DNA from: Streptomyces corallincola
GTDB taxonomy: Bacteria; Actinomycetota; Actinomycetes; Streptomycetales; Streptomycetaceae
DNA length: 64,000 bases
Reading direction: 5' to 3'
Assembly (NCBI RefSeq): GCF_019104725.1
Contig: NZ_JAHRXF010000008.1
Span: 1 to 64,000, forward strand
The translations under genes and the position numbers were made by a program. Shown here in pieces: positions 46,532 to 55,155 of the stretch. Numbering within the stretch: position 1 is the stretch's first letter; the number at the start of each line of letters is the position of its first letter. The notes below the pieces were generated by a model. That model was not told where the DNA came from. It made no database searches and saw only the letters and a list, made by a program, of their open reading frames with translations.

Positions 46532-48733
46532 TCAGCTCCTGACGAGGGTCGCGGCGGCGGGGGCGGGGACGCGCTCGGCGAGCGGCACCACGGGCGGCAG
46601 CGCCTCGGGCGGCTCGCCCAGCAGCACCCGGCGCACCACCCGCTCGGCGGCCCGCCCGTCGTCGAACTCGCAGAACCGCTCCCGGAACGCGGCCCGCAGC
46701 GCGGCGGAGCCCGCGCTCGCGTACGAGCCGTCCCGGAACACGGCGGCCAGTTCCTCCGGGGTCCGCGCGACCGGTCCCGGCGCCTCGGCCATCAGGTCGA
46801 AATACACCCCGCGCGTCTCCCGGTACACCTCCCAGTCGTCGGCGAACACCACGATCGGGCGGTCCAGGTTGGCGTAGTCGAACATGATCGAGGAGTAGTC
46901 CGTGACCAGCGCGTCGGCGGCCAGGCACACGTCCTCCGAGGAGCGGTGCGCGGTCACGTCGATGATCCGGTCCGAACTCCGGGCGCCGCCCCGGTCGTAG
47001 AAGTAGTGGGCGCGCAGCAGCACCACCACGTCGTCACCGGCTGCCGCGCAGAACTCCTCCAGATCCAGGCCGGGTTCGAAGCCGGTCGCGTGGTCGCGGT
47101 GGGTCGGCGCGTACAGCACGGCCGTCGCGCCCTCCGGTACGCCCAGCTCCCGGCGGACCCGGGCCACGTCCTCGGCGGTCGCGGTGCAGTACACGTCGTT
47201 GCGCGGATAGCCGTACTCCAACTGCTCGTAGGAGCCGGGGAAGGCGCGTTCCCACATCTGGGTGGAGTGCCGGTTGGCGGAGAGGTTGAAGTCCCAGCGG
47301 TCCACCCGGCTCAGCAGCTTGGTGAAGCTGCCCGACCGCGCGGCGACCACCGGGTAGGTGGACTGGTCGGTGCCCATCGTCTTCAGCGGGGTGCCGTGCT
47401 GGGTCTGCACATGGACACTGCCCGGCCGTTTCACCACGCCCTCCGCGAAGTTGGCGTTGTTGACCAGATAGGTGGCCCGCGCCAGCACCTCCCAGTAGCG
47501 CCGGGAGCCGATCACCGCGTGCTCCACGCCCTCGGGGAGCGTGTGCTCCTGCCCCGCCTCCACCAGGAACACCGAGCGGATGTGCGGGGCGAGTTCACGG
47601 GCCTTGGCGTGGATGGCGGCCGGGTTGCAGGCGTAACCCCGGCCCCAGTAGGCGCAGTACACCGCCAGGTTGGGGTCCAGCGGGCGGCGCAGTTCGCGGG
47701 CGTACCGCAGTCGGGTGCGCAGCATGCGCGGGCGGGGCAGGGCCGAACTCAGCGACTCCGCACTCCGGTTGGCGCCGCGCAGGGTGCGGAACGCGGTGTA
47801 GGCACCGGCCGCCAGCAGACGGTGCTGGACACCGAGGCTGCCGCCCGGCGCCGGGTGCCCGGCCGGGCGGTGGCGGCGGTGGAGGCGGGCGGCACGGCGG
47901 AAGAACGCCCGGTGTCCGCCGGGCAGCCGCTCGGGCCGGGACGCGGTGCGCAGGACGTGCGTGAACAGCTCGTCGAACAGGGCGCCGCGCACCCCGGCGT
48001 CCAGTTCCGCGTCGGCGATGTGGGTGAGCGCCTCCTCGACCCGGTCCAGCAGGGTGTGCTGGTGCGGGCCCGGCAGGTTCAGCCTGCTGCCCTGTCTGCG
48101 CAGCCGGTGCCGGACCACCGGGCGGCGCAGCACGGCGGTCCGGCGGGCGGCGGCCGTCACCCGTGTGCCCCAGCCGAGATCTGTGAAGTACCCCTCGGGA
48201 AAGGTCAGTTCGTGCTCGGTGAGGAAGCTGCGCCGGTAGACCGCGCTCCACGCGGGGAGGTGGGCGCCGGTCAGCCGGGGGAACGCCTCCGGTGCGAACG
48301 CCCCCTTCGGCGCCTTCGCCAGCAGCGGGGCCACCGGGTTGCCGGGTTCGCCCTCCCACCAGGGCGCCCGCTCGTGCTCGGTGTACAGCACGTCCGCCCC
48401 GGCGGTCTCGGTCAGCCGGGCGTCCAGCGCGGCCAGCGCGCCCGGCAGCAGCAGATCGTCGCCGTCGAGGAACAGCACATGGCCGCCGGTCGCCGCGCGC
48501 AGCCCCGCGTTGCGCGCCCCGCTCAGCCCGGCGGACGGGTCCGAGTCCACCGGGACCACCCGCGCGTCCCGTGCCGCGTAGCCGTCGCTGACCTCGGCGG
48601 CCGGGGCGTCGGGCGCGTCGCGGACGGGGATCAGCTCCAGGTCGCCGAAGGACTGGCCGAGGACCGAGTCCAGCGCCTCGGACAACTTTCCGGCGACCCC
48701 GTGGGACGGGACGATGATGCTGAAGCGGGGCAT
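46532..48733 (-). CDS. GT2-TagF fusion protein, second of three
   Basis: A 733-residue fusion. The N-terminal GT-A domain (MPRFSIIVPSHGVAGKLSEA, then HVLFLDGDDLLLPGAL with DGDD as metal motif) precedes a basic helical linker. The C-terminal TagF-like domain has TQHGTPLKT (His446), RWDFNLSANRHST, GYPRNDV, LRAHYF (His576) and DYSSIMFDYANLDRP, so all expected catalytic residues are present. It is closest to the TagF-like gene at 32-34 kb in these motifs. ATG start behind GGAAAGAG. Likely an active polymerase of the envelope polymer. Confidence 0.9.
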   Translation of the reverse strand: MPRFSIIVPSHGVAGKLSEALDSVLGQSFGDLELIPVRDAPDAPAAEVSDGYAARDARVVPVDSDPSAGLSGARNAGLRAATGGHVLFLDGDDLLLPGALAALDARLTETAGADVLYTEHERAPWWEGEPGNPVAPLLAKAPKGAFAPEAFPRLTGAHLPAWSAVYRRSFLTEHELTFPEGYFTDLGWGTRVTAAARRTAVLRRPVVRHRLRRQGSRLNLPGPHQHTLLDRVEEALTHIADAELDAGVRGALFDELFTHVLRTASRPERLPGGHRAFFRRAARLHRRHRPAGHPAPGGSLGVQHRLLAAGAYTAFRTLRGANRSAESLSSALPRPRMLRTRLRYARELRRPLDPNLAVYCAYWGRGYACNPAAIHAKARELAPHIRSVFLVEAGQEHTLPEGVEHAVIGSRRYWEVLARATYLVNNANFAEGVVKRPGSVHVQTQHGTPLKTMGTDQSTYPVVAARSGSFTKLLSRVDRWDFNLSANRHSTQMWERAFPGSYEQLEYGYPRNDVYCTATAEDVARVRRELGVPEGATAVLYAPTHRDHATGFEPGLDLEEFCAAAGDDVVVLLRAHYFYDRGGARSSDRIIDVTAHRSSEDVCLAADALVTDYSSIMFDYANLDRPIVVFADDWEVYRETRGVYFDLMAEAPGPVARTPEELAAVFRDGSYASAGSAALRAAFRERFCEFDDGRAAERVVRRVLLGEPPEALPPVVPLAERVPAPAAATLVRS

Positions 48734-48858
48734 TCTGCTCTTTCCGTTGTCTTGCGGACGCGGCCCGGTCGTCCGGTCGGGCGCCAGGCGGACGGCCGGG
48801 ACGGGGTGGGCCGCGTCGTGCCGAGGGGCAGGGAGACTCCCGTGAGGGACAACGCCGT

Positions 48859-51108
48859 TCAGCGGCTCTCGGTGACGGGAAGCGGGCCGGAAGGTTGCGG
48901 CACGGTGGCGAGCGGGCCACGGGCCCGCGCCGCCGCCGACGGCACCGGGTTCCGCCCCGCGAGCGGTACGGCGGCCGGGCGCCCCGCCGGTTCCCCGAGC
49001 ACCACCCGCCGTACCACCCGCTCGGCGGCCCGGCCGTCGTCCCACGGGCAGAACCGCTCCCGGAACGCGGCCCGCACCTGCGCCGAGCGGGAGCCGTTCC
49101 AGTGCCCGGAGGCGAAGATGTCCGCCACCTCGTCCTCGCTCCGCGCCACCGCGCCCGGCGGGAACGCCCGTACGTCGAAGTAGGAGCCCCGGCTCGCCTC
49201 CCAGGCGTCCCGGTCGCCGGTGTGCAGGACGACGGGCCGGTCCAGGTTGGCGTAGTCGAACATCAGCGGGGCGTAGTCGGTGAGCAACGCGTCGGCGGCC
49301 AGGCACAGTTCCTCCGGGCGCGGATGCGCGGAGACGTCCAGGACGCGGCCGTCCGCCGTGAGGGCGCCGTCGCACGGCTCGGGCGGCCGGAACAGGAACA
49401 CGAAGCGCGGGCCGAGCCGCCGGGCCAGCCGCTCCAGGTCCAGCGGCGGGTGCTGGGTGCGCCGGTGGTCGCGGCGGGCCGGTGCGTACAGCACGGCCAC
49501 GCTGCCCTCGGGGACTCCGAGTTCGGTGCGCAGCCGGGCCACGTCCGCCGAAGTGGCCCGCTGGAGCACGTCGTTGCGCGGTCCGCCGCACTCCAGCGGG
49601 GTCCAGCGGCCGGGCAGCGCCCGCTGGAGGGCCAGGGTGGAGTGCCGGTTGCCGGTGACGACGTGGTCCCAGCGGTCCACCTCGCGCATCAGCGCCGTGA
49701 AGTCGGTGTTCCGGGCGGCGGCGGGACGCTCCAGGAGATCCAGGCCGACCTGTCCGAGCGGGGTGCCCGCCGGGACGTGCACCAGGACCTGCCCCCGGCG
49801 CTTGCGCAGCCCCTGACCCCAACTCCCGTCAGAAACAAGATACTTGGAGCGGGCCAGTGCCGTCCGGTGGGCGGCGCCGCCGGGCCGTGCCGGACGCGCC
49901 CCGCGCGGTGCCGTGCGAGTGCCCGCCGGGCCGGTGACCCAGGTGGTGCGCAGCCGCGGGGCGTGCGCGCGGAACGCCTCCTCCAGCGCGGCCAGGTCCC
50001 CGCCGGGACCGGTGGCCGCGAAGACCGCCCGGTCGGCCCGCACCGGCAGACAGCGCTGGACGCGGCCGTACAGCCCGAGCAGGCCCCCGCGCAGCGCCCG
50101 GACCAGGGCGCGGCCGGGCCGCCGCAGCCGCCTGCGGACCGCCCCGGCCAGCCGCAGCGCCCCGAACGCGCGGTGCGCGCCGAGCCGGACCAGGGTGTGC
50201 CGCGGCCGTGAGCGCGCGGGCACCGCCGCGCCCGGCACCCCGAACGCGCGGTGGTGGGCGCGGGCCCGGCGCGTGAACTCGGCGCGGCTGCCGCGCGGCA
50301 GCCGGTCGCGCCGGGACAGCACCGTCACGTAGTGGTCCAGCATCCGGGCCGCCAACTCCGGCCGCCAGCGGTCGAGTTCGGGGTGCCGATCGACGTACGC
50401 GAAGACCCGTTCGTACTGCTCGAACACGTCGAAGTGCTTGCGGCTGGTGGTGCGCAGGATGCTGCCCCGCCTGCCCTGGCGGTAGTGCACGCAGACCCGG
50501 TCCAGGGTGGCGATCGACTCGGCCGCCAACAGGACGGGGAACGTCCAGGGGGTGTCCTCGTAGTAGCCGGGGGGGAAGGCGAAGCCCCGGCGGGCCACGA
50601 AGTCCCGGCGGCACACCTTGTTCCAGGCGACCATCAGCACGCCCAGCAGGGCGGGGCGGTCGGTGAGCCGGAACGGCGCGGGGCCGTCCTGCGTGAGCAG
50701 CGGGGCGAGCCGGTTGCGGACGGTGGCGCCGTGCCAGTGGGTGCGGGCGTAGTCCACCATCAGCACCTCGGGATCACCGGTCGCGGCCAGCCGGTCGGCC
50801 ATCGCGGCGAGCGCGCCGGGGGTGAGGGTGTCGTCGCCGTCCAGGAACACCAGGTACTCGCCGGTCGCCGCCGCCATCCCCGCGTTCCGGGCCGGGCCGA
50901 GCCCCTGGTTCCGGGCCAGGTGCACGGGCTTCACCCGGGCGTCGCGTGCCGCGTACTCGTCGATCAGCGCCCCGCACGCGTCCGGTGAGCAGTCGTCCAC
51001 CGCGATCACCTCGACATCGGTGAACGACTGCCCGAGCACCGACTCCAGGCACTCGGAGAGATACGCCTGCACCCCGTACGCGGGGACGATCACACTGAAC
51101 CTGGGCAC
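48859..51108 (-). CDS. GT2-TagF fusion with degenerate TagF-like domain
   Basis: A 749-residue paralogue. The GT-A domain is intact (MPRFSVIVPAYGVQAYLSEC, VDDCSPDACG, EYLVFLDGDDTLTPGAL). The C-terminal TagF-like fold is still clear (RWDHVVTGNRHST, GPRNDV, DYAPLMFDYANLDRP), but the first catalytic motif reads HVPAGTPLG, with Ala447 in place of His, and the second reads FRPPEP, with Pro576 in place of His. Spacing (129 residues) equals that in the paralogue at 32-34 kb. The glycerophosphotransferase half is therefore probably inactive, while the glycosyltransferase half may work. GTG start; first gene of the tandem trio. Confidence 0.88.
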   Translation of the reverse strand: MPRFSVIVPAYGVQAYLSECLESVLGQSFTDVEVIAVDDCSPDACGALIDEYAARDARVKPVHLARNQGLGPARNAGMAAATGEYLVFLDGDDTLTPGALAAMADRLAATGDPEVLMVDYARTHWHGATVRNRLAPLLTQDGPAPFRLTDRPALLGVLMVAWNKVCRRDFVARRGFAFPPGYYEDTPWTFPVLLAAESIATLDRVCVHYRQGRRGSILRTTSRKHFDVFEQYERVFAYVDRHPELDRWRPELAARMLDHYVTVLSRRDRLPRGSRAEFTRRARAHHRAFGVPGAAVPARSRPRHTLVRLGAHRAFGALRLAGAVRRRLRRPGRALVRALRGGLLGLYGRVQRCLPVRADRAVFAATGPGGDLAALEEAFRAHAPRLRTTWVTGPAGTRTAPRGARPARPGGAAHRTALARSKYLVSDGSWGQGLRKRRGQVLVHVPAGTPLGQVGLDLLERPAAARNTDFTALMREVDRWDHVVTGNRHSTLALQRALPGRWTPLECGGPRNDVLQRATSADVARLRTELGVPEGSVAVLYAPARRDHRRTQHPPLDLERLARRLGPRFVFLFRPPEPCDGALTADGRVLDVSAHPRPEELCLAADALLTDYAPLMFDYANLDRPVVLHTGDRDAWEASRGSYFDVRAFPPGAVARSEDEVADIFASGHWNGSRSAQVRAAFRERFCPWDDGRAAERVVRRVVLGEPAGRPAAVPLAGRNPVPSAAARARGPLATVPQPSGPLPVTESR

Positions 51109-51220
51109 GGCACATCCATCGGTCGCTACATCGGTCGCTCGGGCGCTCTGCCCGGCAACGTCCGCCGAGGCGAATGGGTTACGCCCGCGTACGTCTTCCG
51201 GGGGACCCCGGGAACGGCCG

Positions 51221-51250
51221 AGGGGGCGGACCCCGGCGGGCCCGCCCCCT
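51221..51250 (-). terminator. Terminator of the sugar importer operon
   Basis: AGGGGGCGG and CCGCCCCCT form a perfect 9-base stem with a 12-base loop. On the minus strand it comes 21 bases after the stop of the last permease gene, between it and the GT2-TagF trio. Confidence 0.6.
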
Positions 51251-51271
51251 GCAACGCCTTTGCGCAGACGC

Positions 51272-52183
51272 CTACTTGACCGCGCCCGCCATCACCCCGG
51301 ACACGAACTGCCGCTGGAAGGCGAAGAAGACGACGAGCGGGACGACCATCGAGATGAAGGCGCCCGGCGCCAGCACGTCGATGTTGTTGCCGAACTGGCG
51401 GACCTGGGTCTGGAGCGCGACCGTGATCGGCTGCGAACCGGACTTGGTGAACACCAGCGCGACCAGCATGTCGTTCCACACCCACAGGAACTGGAAGATG
51501 CCGAGGCTTGCCACGGCGGGACCGCCCAGCGGCATCACCACCCGTGCGAACAGCCGGAGTTCACCCGCGCCGTCCAGCCGGGCGGCCTCCAGCAGTTCGC
51601 GGGGGATCTCCGCGAAGAAGTTCCGCAGCAGGAACACCGCGAACGGCAGCCCGAACCCCACATGGAACAGGATCACCCCGAGGATCGACCCGAACAGGCC
51701 GATGGAGCCGAACAGTTCGGCGATCGGGATGAGCGCCACCTGCACCGGCACCACCAGCAGACCGACCACGCCGAGGAACCACCAGTCCCGGCCGGGGAAC
51801 TCCATCCACGCGAACGCGTAGCCCGCGAGCGAGCCGATCACCACCACCAGCACCGTCGCCGGGACCGTGATCAGCACGGTGTTCAGCAGCGAGTGCGTGA
51901 TGTCGCCGTTCTCCAGCAGCCTGCGGTAGCTGGCGAAGGTCAGCTTCGACGGCTCGGACAGCACCGTCCACCAGCCGCTCGCGCTCATGTCCTCGGGCGC
52001 GCGCAGCGAGGAGATCAGCAGCCCGATGGTCGGCACCAGCCAGAACAGCCCGACCAGCAGCAGCACCACCCGGACCAGGCCGCCGCCGAGCCGTTCCGCG
52101 ATCCGCGTCCCCAGCGGGGTCCGCGCCCTCGTTCCGGCCGGGGCGGAGGCCGCCCCGCCGGCCCGTGTGGCGGTCGCCGTCAT
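51272..52183 (-). CDS. Carbohydrate ABC transporter permease (MalG type)
   Basis: A 303-residue permease with six transmembrane helices (VRVVLLLVGLFWLVPTIGLL at the start). The EAA loop contacting the ATPase is EIPRELLEAARLDGAGELRLFARVVMPL near residues 195-222. It is the MalG-like half of a sugar importer. The ATG overlaps the stop of the partner permease (ATGA). No ATPase gene is in the cluster; in Streptomyces a shared ATPase such as MsiK often serves several such importers (established for the genus). Confidence 0.93.
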   Translation of the reverse strand: MTATATRAGGAASAPAGTRARTPLGTRIAERLGGGLVRVVLLLVGLFWLVPTIGLLISSLRAPEDMSASGWWTVLSEPSKLTFASYRRLLENGDITHSLLNTVLITVPATVLVVVIGSLAGYAFAWMEFPGRDWWFLGVVGLLVVPVQVALIPIAELFGSIGLFGSILGVILFHVGFGLPFAVFLLRNFFAEIPRELLEAARLDGAGELRLFARVVMPLGGPAVASLGIFQFLWVWNDMLVALVFTKSGSQPITVALQTQVRQFGNNIDVLAPGAFISMVVPLVVFFAFQRQFVSGVMAGAVK

Positions 52184-53574
52184 CGCCGCACCTCCCGCCT
52201 GAGCCGACGCACGTTGAACAGCATCACCGGGATCACCAGCAGGAGCAGCAGCACCGCGATGGCGCTGGCCACGCCGGGCCGCCCCTCCGCGAAGCCCTTG
52301 CGGTACAGCTCCAGCGCCAGGACGTTCGCGTCGTCCTGGGAGGAGCCCGGCGCGATGATGTACACGAGGTCGAACACCTTCAGCACATTGATCATCAGGG
52401 TGACGGTGACCACCGCGAGCACCGGCGCCAGCAGCGGCACGGTGACCTTGCGGAACACCTGCCACTCGCTCGCGCCGTCCACCCGCGCCGCCTCCAGCAG
52501 CTCACGCGGCACGCCCGCGAGCCCGGCCGCGATCAGCATCATGGCGAACCCGGCCCACATCCACACGTACGACCCGATGATCGCCGGGGTGACCAGCGAC
52601 GGGCCGAGCCAGTCCACGCCGTTGTACGGCTCCTTGAAGTTGCTCGCCGGAAGCCGCAGTCGGGCGCCGTCGGCCGACCCGGGCAGCGTGAAGGTGCCGT
52701 TCGCCGCCGCCGTGGTGGACGCGACGACCTTGCCGTCCTTCACCGCCTCGACGCGCATCCCGGCGTACCCCCGCTCGGAGGCGTCCGGGGCGCCGAGCCT
52801 CCCGACGCCCCTGCCACGGGTGAAGTCCTGCCAGGTGGTGCCGGTGACCCTGCCCGGCTCCGGCTTCGCGGCGGCGGCGGGCCGCGCGGAGTCCGGCATC
52901 ACGTCCGGGGCGACCCCGACCAGCGGCAGCGCCACCGGCCGCCCGGCGCGCACCGGGGAGACGGTGACGAACCCGCCGCCCTCCGCCCTCAGCGGCGACT
53001 GCCGCCCCGGATGCGCCTTCGGGTACGCCGACGACTGCGCGAACGTGTCGTGCACGCCCACCCACACCGCGTTGGCGACCCCCCGGTCCGGGTCCTGGTC
53101 GTACACCAGCCGGAAGATGATCCCGGCGGCCAGCATCGAGATCGCCATCGGCATGAAGACGACCAGCTTGAACGCCGTTCCCCAGCGCACCCGTTCGGTC
53201 AGCACCGCGAAGACCAGACCGAGCGCGGTGGAGACGGTCGGGGCGAACACCACCCAGATGACGTTGTTCTTCAGGGCGGTGCGGATGCCGTCGTCCGTGA
53301 ACAGCGCCGTGTAGTTGGCGCCGCCCGCGAAACCGTCCCCGGCGGTGTTGAGGAAACTGCGCACCACGGAGTACCCGATCGGGTAGACCACGAGCGCCCC
53401 GAGCAGCACCAGGGCGGGCAGCAGGAACAGCGCCGCCACCGCCCTGCGCGTACCGGTCACGCTCCGCGGACTCCGGCCACCGCCGGGGGACTTGGAGACC
53501 GGGCCCCCGGCGGCGGGACCATCGGAGGCGGCGGGGCCCGGTGGGGACCCGGCCGCGGCGGCCGACGCGGTCAC
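52180..53574 (-). CDS. Carbohydrate ABC transporter permease (MalF type) with soluble insert
   Basis: A 464-residue permease, about 150 residues longer than usual. Helices lie near 45-66, 103-125, 134-156 and 328-352, followed by the EAA loop (VPRELLEAARVDGASEWQVF, 355-375) and two more helices. Between helix 3 and helix 4, residues 160-325 form an extra soluble region, where ordinary family members have only a short DPD..GLIN-to-GVDWLG loop. Its second half (GYAGMRVEAVKDGKVVASTT, GTFTLPGS) looks like a beta-sandwich carboxypeptidase-regulatory or Ig-like domain. GTG start 4 bases after the lipoprotein gene. Confidence 0.9.
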   Translation of the reverse strand: MTASAAAAGSPPGPAASDGPAAGGPVSKSPGGGRSPRSVTGTRRAVAALFLLPALVLLGALVVYPIGYSVVRSFLNTAGDGFAGGANYTALFTDDGIRTALKNNVIWVVFAPTVSTALGLVFAVLTERVRWGTAFKLVVFMPMAISMLAAGIIFRLVYDQDPDRGVANAVWVGVHDTFAQSSAYPKAHPGRQSPLRAEGGGFVTVSPVRAGRPVALPLVGVAPDVMPDSARPAAAAKPEPGRVTGTTWQDFTRGRGVGRLGAPDASERGYAGMRVEAVKDGKVVASTTAAANGTFTLPGSADGARLRLPASNFKEPYNGVDWLGPSLVTPAIIGSYVWMWAGFAMMLIAAGLAGVPRELLEAARVDGASEWQVFRKVTVPLLAPVLAVVTVTLMINVLKVFDLVYIIAPGSSQDDANVLALELYRKGFAEGRPGVASAIAVLLLLLVIPVMLFNVRRLRREVRR

Positions 53575-53578
53575 CGGG

Positions 53579-54949
53579 TCAGCTCCCGCTGCCGAAGGCC
53601 GCCGCCGCGTCCTTCTCCAGCTTCGCCTGCGCGCCCGCGACGTCCTTCGGGTTCTTCAGGAAGTCCTGGAGGTCCTTCCACTCGCCCTTGCCCGGCGTGC
53701 CGCCGAACGCCTGCGGCGCCTGGTCGGACATGTCGAAGCGGAAGTCGTCGCCGGACGCGATCAGCGCCTTGGCGATGGTCCGCTGCACCTCGTTCGGGTA
53801 CGCCGACTCGGGCACGTTCCTGTTCGGCGAGAGGTAACCGCCCAGCTTGGCCTGGATGGTGGCCGCGTCGGGCGAGGCCAGGAAGGTCGCCAGCGCCTGC
53901 GCGCCCCTGGAGTCCTTCAGGATCACCGCCGCGTCGCCGCCGGACACCACCGGCGCCGTCGAACCGGCCGCCGGGAACGGGAACGCCTTCGCGTCCGTGC
54001 CCACCTTCGCCTTGGTGTCACCGATGTTGACCTGCACGAAGTCGCCCTCGTACACCATCGCGGCCTTCGGCTGGTCGCCGCCGGTGAACACCTGCGTCAC
54101 CGACGCCGGGAACTCCGTCTGGAGCGCGCCGTCCGCGCCGCCCGCCACGTAGTCCTTCTTGCCCCAGACCTGGGCGAGCGTGGTGAGGGCCTGCTTCACC
54201 GACGGATCGGTCCACTTGATCCGGTGCTGGGCGAGCTGGTCGTACTTCTCGGGCCCGGCCTGCGAGAGGTAGACGTTCTCGAACCAGTCGGTGAGCGTCC
54301 AGCCGTCCGCGCCGCCCACCGAGAACGGGGTGACGCCCGAGTCGTAGACCGCCTGCGCGGTGGTCAGCAGCTCCGGCCAGGTCTTCGGCACCTTGGCGCC
54401 CGCGTTCTCGAACGCCTGGGCGTTGTACCAGATCAGCGACTTGTTGGCCGCCTTGTAGTAGACGCCGTACGGCGTGCCGTCCACCGAGCCGATGTCCTGC
54501 CAGCCCCGCGAGTAGTTCTTCCGCAGCTCCTTCAGCGCCTCCGCGCCGAGCGGCTTGGCCCACTTCTTCTGCACGGCCTGCTTGATCGCGCCCGGCTGCG
54601 GCAGCATCGCCACGTCCGGCGGCTGCCCGCCCGCGATCTTCGAGCCGAGGAAGTTGATGATCGGGTCCTGCGCGGGCACGAACGTCACCTTCGCGCCCGT
54701 GCGCCTCTCGAACTCGGCCAGCACCGTCTTGAAGTTCTTCTGCTCGGTACCGGTCCAGACGGCGGCGACCTCCAGCGTCGTCCCGTCCAGCTTCGGCAGG
54801 CTCAGGCTCGAACCACCGCTGGTGGCACCGCCGTCGCCGCCCTCCTTCTTCGTCTCCCCGCCGGAGCACGCGGTGAGCGCGAGCGCCCCCGCGAGAAGGG
54901 CGGCGAGGGTGCTCGCCGTTCTGCCTGCCCGGATCGTGCTGCTCTGCAT
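53579..54949 (-). CDS. Sugar-binding lipoprotein of an ABC importer
   Basis: A 456-residue extracellular solute-binding protein (family 1). The signal peptide ends in the lipobox LALTAC (Cys about residue 28), followed by a Gly/Ser/Lys linker. The body starts LEVAAVWTGTEQKNFKTVLAEFE and includes VDGTPYGVYYKAANKSLIWYN and FTGGDQPKAAMVYEGDF, all typical of oligosaccharide-binding proteins. It presents a sugar to the two downstream permeases. ATG start behind GGGGAAG; an earlier in-frame start gives no better signal peptide. The ligand is unknown. Confidence 0.93.
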   Translation of the reverse strand: MQSSTIRAGRTASTLAALLAGALALTACSGGETKKEGGDGGATSGGSSLSLPKLDGTTLEVAAVWTGTEQKNFKTVLAEFERRTGAKVTFVPAQDPIINFLGSKIAGGQPPDVAMLPQPGAIKQAVQKKWAKPLGAEALKELRKNYSRGWQDIGSVDGTPYGVYYKAANKSLIWYNAQAFENAGAKVPKTWPELLTTAQAVYDSGVTPFSVGGADGWTLTDWFENVYLSQAGPEKYDQLAQHRIKWTDPSVKQALTTLAQVWGKKDYVAGGADGALQTEFPASVTQVFTGGDQPKAAMVYEGDFVQVNIGDTKAKVGTDAKAFPFPAAGSTAPVVSGGDAAVILKDSRGAQALATFLASPDAATIQAKLGGYLSPNRNVPESAYPNEVQRTIAKALIASGDDFRFDMSDQAPQAFGGTPGKGEWKDLQDFLKNPKDVAGAQAKLEKDAAAAFGSGS

Positions 54950-55155
54950 CACTTCCCCGTTCGTCGTTCTCCGTTGAACGCCGGAACACATCTCCCGATC
55001 TCACCGGTCTACGCCGCGCCGAGCGGAGGCGGCAAGAGCGCCTGCGCGGTACGGGCGGTGATCGTGACCGGGTCGTGATCGGGGAAGTGGGGGGCGGGGC
55101 ACGGCAGTTGGAGCCAGCGCGCCCCGCCGGGCAGCCGGGACCCCGCCGACGCGGC
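54950..55155 (-). promoter_or_regulatory. Upstream region of the sugar importer operon
   Basis: 206 bases between the lipoprotein start and the end of the FHA gene on the same strand. I looked for the TGGGAGCGCTCCCA-type LacI-family operator common upstream of Streptomyces sugar importers and did not find it. No regulator gene is adjacent. Confidence 0.3.

Noticed and set aside
44131-49183. Two large plus-strand frames of about 800-890 codons over the GT2-TagF genes
   Set aside because: Antisense shadows of genes with intact catalytic motifs.
54950-55155. LacI-type operator for the sugar importer
   Set aside because: No TGGGAGCGCTCCCA-like palindrome is present.
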